Positions 1-5,628 of a stretch of DNA of 9,643 bases are shown piece by piece. The position numbers and the translations under genes are program-made. The stretch's first letter is position 1, and each line of letters starts with the position of its first letter. Under the pieces are notes generated by a model. The model saw nothing but the letters and a program-made list of their open reading frames with translations. It was not told the origin of the DNA and did not search any database. Source of the DNA: CAMBDR01 sp046597185 (GTDB taxonomy: Bacteria; Pseudomonadota; Gammaproteobacteria; Burkholderiales; Burkholderiaceae_D); contig JBKJLF010000848.1 of the NCBI GenBank assembly GCA_046597185.1, forward strand, positions 1 through 9,643. Reading direction: 5' to 3'.

Positions 1-214
1 GGCAACCACCAGTGGCAACTATACGCTATTCGTTAAGGCTGATGCACAAGGCTTGACGGGTTATTATGCTGAAGGTACCTATTGTAGTAATGGCGCATGT
101 CTGCTGTCGTCTGTCACAGGAGGACAGGGTGCGCCGACCTCTGCCGGGCGGATCGGAAATGAAAGTGAAACCAACAACGCAACCCCCATCCCCATAACTT
201 TGCCAGCCAAGTAG
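1..214 (+). CDS. C-terminal end of a secreted CARDB-like domain protein (5' partial)
   Basis: The reading frame is already open at base 2 and ends with TAG at 212-214, leaving 70 residues of C-terminus. The visible part contains SGNYTLFVKADAQG near its start and NESETNNATPIPITL near its end. This matches the closing strands of CARDB-type (cell adhesion related, bacterial) domains, where a G-x-Y-x-L-x-V strand is followed by an (E)S(D/E)xxNN turn and a last strand. Between them lies a loop with two cysteines four residues apart (YCSNGAC), which could form a small disulfide loop outside the cytoplasm. The protein stops a few residues after the domain, with no anchor or sorting signal, so CARDB is its terminal module. 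Its function and full length cannot be read from here. The next gene starts 67 nt later on the same strand. The domain type is fairly likely; the role is unknown. Confidence 0.75.
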   Translation, partial: ATTSGNYTLFVKADAQGLTGYYAEGTYCSNGACLLSSVTGGQGAPTSAGRIGNESETNNATPIPITLPAK

Positions 215-281
215 AAAGTACCTTGTAGCACCATTAATCCAAATTGTCACATTTTTCTAATCAAAGGTAAGCAGCCCGATC

Positions 282-3200
282 ATGACTATTTTGTTCAACG
301 ACACAGCGAAAGCAAAAGCAAACCAGCCGTCCTGCTGGCGGCTGCTGCTTTGGGCCGTGCTGTTATCCATGTTGCTGGCCCCCGTCGTCCAAGCCCAAAC
401 CGTCGTCTCCGGCACCATCGCCAGCAACACCACCTGGCATGCCGCCAATAGCCCCTATGTCGTAACGGCAGACATCACCATCCCGGCCAACATTACCTTG
501 AGCATCGAAGCCGGTACCCAAATCTTCATGGGTGCGGCCACCAGCGTCACAGTCAATGGCGGCGCGATTCGCGCCAGCGGCAGCGCGCAAGCACCCATTC
601 GCGTGCGCTCGGACAAGCTGCGCATCGGCCAAGCCGCCGCACCGGGCGACTGGAAACGCTGGGTGTTGAATGCCAGCAACATCGCTTCCAGCTTCGATTA
701 CGTCCAGTTTGAACACGGCCAAGGCATTGCCGTCAACAGCACCAGCGCCAGCTTCAACTATAGCCAAATCCTTAATTGCCAAGGCGCGGCCATCACCCAA
801 AATTTGGCTGCCAACCTCAGTGGCGAGGGTAATAGTGCCAGTGGTAATGGCGTTAATGCGGTCGCAGTACCCGCAGGCGACATCACCAGTAGTGTGCGCT
901 GGGCTTTGAAGGGCATACCGTATGTTGTTAGTGGCGGCGTATTGTCGGTCGGCGCGTCGCCGCAAATCGCCAGCCTTTTGCCGCAAGCCATGCAAAGTGG
1001 TGAAACCATCAGCACCGTCGTCAGCGGCACGCGCCTAGCGGGTGCTAGCACACCCGTGTTCTCGGGCGGGGGCGGAGCCGGGGGCGTGAGTGGACAAATT
1101 CTACCGGGCGGCAGTGACACTAGCCTAACGCTGCAAGTGAGCGCCCAAGCTGGCGTCAACGGTGACTTCAACTTGACCCTACTCACCGACGCCGGTGAAG
1201 TGACGCTGCCTGCGGCACTGACTGTGGTACGGCAACAGCCTAAAATTACCACGCTGGCCCCGGCAGCGCTCTACACCAATCAGGGCGAAACGACCGTCAG
1301 CGTCAACGGCAGCAATCTGGTGGCCGATTCGGTGGTGCAACTGGACGATATTGCCTTGCCTACACTGTTCCAATCTGCCACCCAATTGCAGGCAACATTG
1401 CCTAATCAAATCACCGCAGGCAACAAAATCGTCACCGTGAAGACGCCTGACCTGCTGCATCCGGGCAGTTTCCTCATCTCCAATTCGTCCACCTTGCAGG
1501 TCAGCGCGCCGCAAGCCACGCCTGATTTTGCTAGGGTATCGATGGTGCTCGGCACTGCCAAAACCATTACCCTGCGCTTGCCGTTTGTTGCACCGAATGG
1601 CGGCTTGGCGTTTGCCTTGGCAGCCGCCGCGCCGCTGGTGGCTGGCGTGCCAGATGCAGTCACGGTCTTGGCTGGGCAGCAAAGTGTCAGCTTTACACTG
1701 CAAGGCGTGGGCGTTGGCAGTACCGAGATTACCATTAGCCGTTCTGGCTGGAGCAATGCGGTATTGCCAGTTACCGTTATCGAAGCACCAAGGGCATTGT
1801 CGTTGACGCCCATCACCGCGCCCTTGGTGGGGGTGCTGGTGGGCGCGGCGCAACCGGGCGCAGACCCGCAAAACATCAGCCCGATTTTTGCCGCGCGAGT
1901 GGGCGTGCTGGTGGGGGCAGGCATTAGCGCAGTAGCGCCCAAGGCAGCAGTGGTGGGCACCAGCGGCAACCTAACCGTGCGCGGCATCGGTTTGAATGGC
2001 GTCACGGGTATCAGCCTGTTGCCGTCCGATGGCACCAGTTTTTCCGCACCCGTTATTAGTGAGGACGGCACGCAAATTACCACCACGCTGACGGTAACTG
2101 CTGGCGCAGCCAAGGGCGGCCGCCGCCTGACGCTGCGCACTGCCAGCGGCACCTTGATTTTTATGAATCCGGCGGATGCGGGCTTCAACATTGCCGCGCC
2201 AGTGCCAGAATTCGATTCAATCGCGCCACAGGTTTTACTGGCCGGGCAAGCGGCTGTCAAAATCACGGTGCGTGGGCGCAATTTCCGCGATCTGGTCGGG
2301 GTGCGTTTTGAACCAACGCAAGGCATGGCACCCGTCGGTACGCTGACGGCCAATACGGATGGCACCTTGCTGGAATTTAACGCCCAAGCCAATGCCGATG
2401 CGGTTTCCGGCCAGCGCGTGCTGATCGTGCAAACTGCGGGTGGCGAATCGAGCGCGGTTTCGGTACCGGGCAACACGTTGCAAGTGGCGCGTCAGTTGGG
2501 CATTAACCTCAACAGCATCACCGCGCCCGTGGTGGGGCTGCAAGTGGGGCCGATCAGTACGCCGACCCAAACCACCTTGGGGCCAGTGGTAGCCCCAGCG
2601 GTTGGGGTGGTGGTCGGTGCCGCTACGCCATCGCCAGACCAGCAAACCCTTGGCCCGCTGTTTGCGCCAAGTGTGGGCGTGGTGGTGGGGAGTATTGCCA
2701 GCAGCATGACACCAAAAGTGGGCGTGGTTGGTTCGCAGTTTGCCTTGACGGTGAACGGCATCGGCTTGGCGGGCGTGACGGCGGCGGACTTTTTCCCAAA
2801 TACCGGCATGTCGGTGAGTGATTTGAGCATTAATCAAGCTGGCACGCAAATCAGTTTGAATGTGAGCGTGGCCGACAGCGCGCCCAAAACCCAGCGCCGT
2901 CTGGTGCTGACGGCCGGTAGTACGCGTTTGCTTTTCAGTAATCCGAACGAACCGCTGCTATTGGTGGCTGCACCCGCCCCGACGCTGATGTCGATTGCGC
3001 CGCAAGTGCTGCTAGCCGGGCAAAGCGCAGTCACATTGACGGTGCGCGGCGTCAATTTCCGCGATGTGCTGGGGGTGCGCTTTGAGCCAGCGGCTGGTAT
3101 CAGTGCGTTGGGCAGCCCGACGGTGAATACGGATGGCAATATGCTGCAAGTGCAGGCCCAAGCCGCTGCCGATGCGGTTTCCGGGGCGCGCACCCTCATC

Positions 3201-3995
3201 GTGGTGGCAGCGGGTGGTGAATCTAGCGCGCTGCCAGTGGCCGCCAATACCTTGCAGGTGGCGCGCCAGCTTGGCAATAGCTTGCAGGCGATTACTGCGC
3301 CGCCAGTCGGCGTGTTGGTCGGCAGTGCCAGCGTGCCAGTGCAGGAAAACCGTTTCGCCAAGACCCAAGTGGGGGTGGTGGTGGGCAGTGCCGCGACCGG
3401 CTTGCTGCCTGCGGGGGCCTTGAAAGGCAGTAACGGCCAGTTCCAGATCGGCGGTAAGGGTTTGGCTGGCATGCTGACTGCGCCGATCAGTCTCAGCCCG
3501 GCAGGGGCCAGTAGCGGCGTTACCTTGGGTGCGGCCAGCGTGAACGGTGACGGCACACTGATGACGGTACCTTTTAGCGTAGCGGCGAATGCGCCAAGTG
3601 CCTTGTATCGGCTCAATGTGGGCAGCGGCAGCGCTGCGTTATTGTTCAGCCCCGCCATCAATAACCAGTTTGTAGTGCTTGATGAGCCGCAAATCGCATC
3701 GCTTAGCCCCACTGTTATGCAGCGCGGACGCGCCTTCACGCTGACCGTGCGCGGCACGCAGTTGCGCAATGTGCGCGCGATTACGCTGGAAGACAGCATC
3801 GGGCCGCTGGCCGGGGTGCTGCTGAATAATCAACTGACGTTTAGTACCGATGGCGGGGGTGAAAAACTCAGCGTGCAGTTGGTGCTGGATGCGAACACCG
3901 CAACCGGGCCGGTGGTGGTGCGGTTGAATCATGCGGCGGGGGCGACATCGGCCCAGCCGACGGCGGCCAACACGGTCAATATTGTTGATCCATAA
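282..3995 (+). CDS. Secreted beta-helix / IPT-like multidomain surface protein with VGVxVG repeats (1237 aa)
   Basis: Complete gene. ATG 282 is the only plausible start: an in-frame TAA lies at 258, and AAAGG (263-267) is a weak, rather distant Shine-Dalgarno. Residues 1-38 are a Sec signal peptide with hydrophobic core at 21-36 and a probable cut after VQA38. Residues 39-225 look like a parallel beta-helix: W52..SPYVV, then an L-S-I-E-A-G-T strand turn, A-P-I-R-V and a G-D-W motif ending at W124. A second W207.L.G.PYVV motif starts but gives way to IPT/TIG-like domains beginning near residues 228 and 321. An Ig-like domain follows (about 408-502). Residues 508-1237 are three tandem modules, each made of VGVxVG repeats, an Ig-like domain and an IPT-like domain. 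I see no anchor, catalytic motif or cysteine after the signal peptide. It is probably an extracellular structural or adhesive protein (inference); substrate and partners are unknown. Confidence 0.85.
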   Translation: MTILFNDTAKAKANQPSCWRLLLWAVLLSMLLAPVVQAQTVVSGTIASNTTWHAANSPYVVTADITIPANITLSIEAGTQIFMGAATSVTVNGGAIRASGSAQAPIRVRSDKLRIGQAAAPGDWKRWVLNASNIASSFDYVQFEHGQGIAVNSTSASFNYSQILNCQGAAITQNLAANLSGEGNSASGNGVNAVAVPAGDITSSVRWALKGIPYVVSGGVLSVGASPQIASLLPQAMQSGETISTVVSGTRLAGASTPVFSGGGGAGGVSGQILPGGSDTSLTLQVSAQAGVNGDFNLTLLTDAGEVTLPAALTVVRQQPKITTLAPAALYTNQGETTVSVNGSNLVADSVVQLDDIALPTLFQSATQLQATLPNQITAGNKIVTVKTPDLLHPGSFLISNSSTLQVSAPQATPDFARVSMVLGTAKTITLRLPFVAPNGGLAFALAAAAPLVAGVPDAVTVLAGQQSVSFTLQGVGVGSTEITISRSGWSNAVLPVTVIEAPRALSLTPITAPLVGVLVGAAQPGADPQNISPIFAARVGVLVGAGISAVAPKAAVVGTSGNLTVRGIGLNGVTGISLLPSDGTSFSAPVISEDGTQITTTLTVTAGAAKGGRRLTLRTASGTLIFMNPADAGFNIAAPVPEFDSIAPQVLLAGQAAVKITVRGRNFRDLVGVRFEPTQGMAPVGTLTANTDGTLLEFNAQANADAVSGQRVLIVQTAGGESSAVSVPGNTLQVARQLGINLNSITAPVVGLQVGPISTPTQTTLGPVVAPAVGVVVGAATPSPDQQTLGPLFAPSVGVVVGSIASSMTPKVGVVGSQFALTVNGIGLAGVTAADFFPNTGMSVSDLSINQAGTQISLNVSVADSAPKTQRRLVLTAGSTRLLFSNPNEPLLLVAAPAPTLMSIAPQVLLAGQSAVTLTVRGVNFRDVLGVRFEPAAGISALGSPTVNTDGNMLQVQAQAAADAVSGARTLIVVAAGGESSALPVAANTLQVARQLGNSLQAITAPPVGVLVGSASVPVQENRFAKTQVGVVVGSAATGLLPAGALKGSNGQFQIGGKGLAGMLTAPISLSPAGASSGVTLGAASVNGDGTLMTVPFSVAANAPSALYRLNVGSGSAALLFSPAINNQFVVLDEPQIASLSPTVMQRGRAFTLTVRGTQLRNVRAITLEDSIGPLAGVLLNNQLTFSTDGGGEKLSVQLVLDANTATGPVVVRLNHAAGATSAQPTAANTVNIVDP
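1806..1922 (+). repeat. VGVxVG repeat cluster 1 (two copies)
   Basis: Copy 1 is TPITAPLVGVLVGAA (from residue 509) and copy 2 is SPIFAARVGVLVGAG (from residue 533). The central glycines are 24 residues apart (G517 and G541). Consensus over all copies is (S/T/G)P-hydrophobic-x-A-P-x-V-G-V-(L/V)-V-G-(S/A). The alternating hydrophobic pattern suggests a short beta strand after a proline turn. I do not recognise it as a named family. Confidence 0.75.
2514..2693 (+). repeat. VGVxVG repeat cluster 2 (three copies)
   Basis: The copies are SITAPVVGLQVGPIS, GPVVAPAVGVVVGAA and GPLFAPSVGVVVGS, with the first motif glycine at residues 752, 775 and 799 (spacing 23 and 24). Spacers between them are polar and rich in T, Q, P and D. 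The extra copy relative to cluster 1 accounts for the whole length difference between modules 1 and 2. Confidence 0.78.
3291..3389 (+). repeat. VGVxVG repeat cluster 3 (two copies)
   Basis: The copies are ITAPPVGVLVGS (from residue 1004) and KTQVGVVVGS (from residue 1027), with motif glycines 21 residues apart. The second copy has lost the usual P-x-x-AP lead-in, so this is the most degenerate cluster, matching the divergence of the module it opens. Confidence 0.72.
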
Positions 3996-4068
3996 ATAGC
4001 TTATGGGTTGAATGTGGTTTTTAGATTATATTTTGTAAATTATTCGTTATTTATTAAGGAGTTGCATC
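3996..4068 (+). other. AT-rich intergenic leader before the glycine-rich protein gene
   Basis: This 73-nt gap is much richer in A and T than the flanking genes. It holds a TTGAAT (4008-4013) and several TA-rich hexamers around 4026-4041, but no pair with normal -35/-10 spacing, so I do not call a promoter. There is no GC-rich hairpin followed by a T run, so termination after the upstream gene is not supported. An internal promoter or a low-structure translation-initiation zone is possible. Confidence 0.3.
4056..4061 (+). promoter_or_regulatory. Strong Shine-Dalgarno AAGGAG
   Basis: AAGGAG lies 7 nt before ATG 4069, at ideal spacing, and fixes that start. It is the only strong ribosome-binding site in the window. 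The flanking genes have weak ones, which suggests that the glycine-rich protein is made at a higher rate than its neighbours (inference). Confidence 0.8.
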
Positions 4069-5595
4069 ATGCGCCAAACCTCTTCAAATTATAGCCTTGC
4101 CGTGCTGGGCATGGCTTGCCTCTGGGTAAACTCAGCGTGGGCGATAGACAGCGGCAGTACCGGGGCCGATGGCGCGTTTAACCCGACAGTGAGTGCCGAA
4201 ATTCAATTGCCACCGTCGGGGATTTTTAACTACACGTCGATCAATATTCCGGCGGGGGTGACGATTAAGTATAAGAAGAATACCTTAAATACGCCGGTGT
4301 TTTTGCTGGCGTCGGGCAATGTGACGATTGCCGGGACGATTGATGTGAGTGGGAGTAATAGCAAGGATTCAGGTACCTACGGTGATGGCAATTTGGCTGA
4401 CGATGGTATCCCCGGCGTAGGTGGCCCTGGCGGTTATGATGGTGGGCGTGGCGGGCGCGATGATACGACGTTGCGGCCAGAGATTATTCGCGGTGGGGCT
4501 GGTTTAGGACCGGGTGGTGGCTTGGGTGGGATTGAAGGTGGGGATAGTTGTCGCAACGGCCGATATTTTCAAGATATTGGTATGGGTGGTGGCTATGCGA
4601 CCAATGGCTCAATAAGGTATTTCGTAAACTACTGTGGTAATGGCGTTAATGCTGCTGCAAAACCTTATGGTTCCGTTGCGCTGCAACCGCTGATTGGCGG
4701 TTCAGGTGGCGGTGGTGGGCGAGGCGGTGCTAACTATTCGGGTGTTGGTGGCGGGGGAGGTGGTGGCGCTATACTGGTTGCTGCCAGCGGCACATTAACC
4801 CTGTCCGCAACTGGGAAAGTCCTAGCTGGTGGTGGCTCTGCTGGCGGATCGACTGGAACCGGTGGTGGTTCACCGGGTGCAGGTGGAACAGGGGGGGCGA
4901 TACGGCTGATCGCGACCACTATAACAGGTAGTGGCGCACTGAATGCCGATGGCGGCTGTATAACAGAAAATGGCAATAGTCGTTCTCGTTGTGGCGTAGT
5001 GCCTGATGGCGATAGCTTCGGTGGCTCCGTAGGCCGCATCCGCCTAGAAACCACCAACATTACCTATTCCGGCGCATCTGTCCCAGCGTATTCCGGCGAC
5101 ACCCCCAGCCCAGTCTTTGTTAGCGCCGTCCCGACCTTGCGCATCGCCTCCATCGGTGGTTCCACCGTGCCTGCCGAACCAACCGGCAATGCCGATCTCA
5201 CCTTTCCAGCCAACCTAAGCAACCCAGTCGTGGTTAATCTGGAAACCATCAACATTCCACCCGGCAATACGGTTGAAGTGAAAGTCGTGCCCGCCTATGG
5301 CACCCCAATCACCGCACTTAGCCCCGCCATTACCGGCAGCAACGCCGCCGGTACCACCAGCGTCAGCGTTACGCTGCCGCAAGGGCCGAGCACACTGCAA
5401 GCGGTGACCAGCTATACGGTAACGGTAGCAATGGGCGAGAATTTGTCGCGCTTTGCGCAAAATGAACGGGTGCAAAAGGTGGAAATCATCGCCAACGTCG
5501 GGCCAACGCCTGCCATTGCACGCTTGATTACCGTCAGTGGCAAGCGCTTTGATGTGCCAACCGCGATATTGCAAATTGCCGGTTTTAACGGCTAA
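4069..5595 (+). CDS. Secreted glycine-rich surface protein with C-terminal beta domain (508 aa)
   Basis: Complete gene with an unambiguous start. Residues 1-25 are a signal peptide (core at about 9-20, probable cut after AWA25). The mature protein begins IDSGSTGADGAFNPT, followed by a section on strands such as IQLPPSGIFNYTSINIPAG and VTIAGTIDVSG (to about residue 98) that reads like beta-helix rungs. Residues 105-300 are very rich in glycine, with GGxGG runs broken by hydrophobic strands (GGAILVAASG, GGAIRLIATT), and the repeating strand/Gly-turn pattern suggests a solenoid. Four cysteines in the mature chain (161, 189, 297, 308) could make two disulfides. From about residue 345 a different, glycine-poor domain follows (INIPPGNTVEVKVVP, SVSVTLPQG, VTSYTVTVAMG). 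I recall this overall pattern in secreted proteins of diverse proteobacteria, but know no established function. There is no anchor motif. Structural or matrix protein is the likeliest role (inference). Confidence 0.88.
   Translation: MRQTSSNYSLAVLGMACLWVNSAWAIDSGSTGADGAFNPTVSAEIQLPPSGIFNYTSINIPAGVTIKYKKNTLNTPVFLLASGNVTIAGTIDVSGSNSKDSGTYGDGNLADDGIPGVGGPGGYDGGRGGRDDTTLRPEIIRGGAGLGPGGGLGGIEGGDSCRNGRYFQDIGMGGGYATNGSIRYFVNYCGNGVNAAAKPYGSVALQPLIGGSGGGGGRGGANYSGVGGGGGGGAILVAASGTLTLSATGKVLAGGGSAGGSTGTGGGSPGAGGTGGAIRLIATTITGSGALNADGGCITENGNSRSRCGVVPDGDSFGGSVGRIRLETTNITYSGASVPAYSGDTPSPVFVSAVPTLRIASIGGSTVPAEPTGNADLTFPANLSNPVVVNLETINIPPGNTVEVKVVPAYGTPITALSPAITGSNAAGTTSVSVTLPQGPSTLQAVTSYTVTVAMGENLSRFAQNERVQKVEIIANVGPTPAIARLITVSGKRFDVPTAILQIAGFNG
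4381..4905 (+). repeat. Glycine-codon-rich low-complexity tract
   Basis: Codes for about residues 105-279 of the 508-aa protein. Glycine runs reach seven in a row (GVGGGGGGGAIL) and alternate with aromatic or hydrophobic patches. Most glycine codons are GGT or GGC, giving strings of GGTGG on the coding strand. It is coding low complexity, not a separate element. Confidence 0.7.
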
Positions 5596-5628
5596 CCAAG
5601 TTCATCATCTGTCACAGGCCGATTCGTC

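Larger units (their letters stand above)
1803..3992 (+). repeat. Three tandem protein modules inside the 1237-aa gene
   Basis: Three consecutive segments align: 1803-2507 (residues 508-742, 235 aa), 2508-3281 (743-1000, 258 aa) and 3282-3992 (1001-1237, 237 aa). Each has VGVxVG repeats, an Ig-like domain with a G.GL.G(V/M) turn, and an IPT-like domain. The first two are close: both have the shared strings APQVLLAGQ, NFRD, GVRFEP, NTDG, ADAVSG, AGGESSA and NTLQVARQLG, and they share DNA stretches such as gccgatgcggtttccgg. The third is diverged but keeps the LTVRG strand (LTVRGTQLRN) and the final TAANT-like ending. The pattern indicates duplication inside the gene, with modules 1 and 2 the more recent pair. 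Confidence 0.8.

Noticed and set aside
215..281. Possible promoter: TTGTCA at 244-249 followed by TA-rich sequence
   Set aside because: There is no -10-like hexamer at 16-18 nt spacing; the best TA-rich hexamer (258-263) is only 8 nt away.
1406..2476. Long open frame on the - strand (356 codons), with similar ones at 2834-3799, 5592-6425, 6166-7005 and 7453-8223
   Set aside because: They lie wholly or almost wholly opposite clearly protein-like + strand genes with signal peptides and recognisable domains. Their translations are low-complexity shadows (for example STPTR and TTPT runs opposite the VGVxVG repeats), with no domain and no convincing start context.
1806..3389. Clustered short repeats considered as a CRISPR array
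   Set aside because: The repeats are in frame, degenerate at DNA level, conserved at protein level and lie inside a continuous coding sequence.
4036..4053. Weak hairpin TAAAT...TTCG...ATTTA just upstream of the Shine-Dalgarno
   Set aside because: It has only five outer A/T pairs with a T-T mismatch and one inner pair. It is too weak to act as a terminator or credible riboswitch and is expected by chance in AT-rich sequence.
4381..4905. Glycine-rich tract considered as a PE_PGRS-type or collagen-like protein
   Set aside because: There is no PE/PPE N-terminus, no strict Gly-X-Y periodicity, and the glycine runs are interrupted by hydrophobic strands and followed by a separate beta domain.
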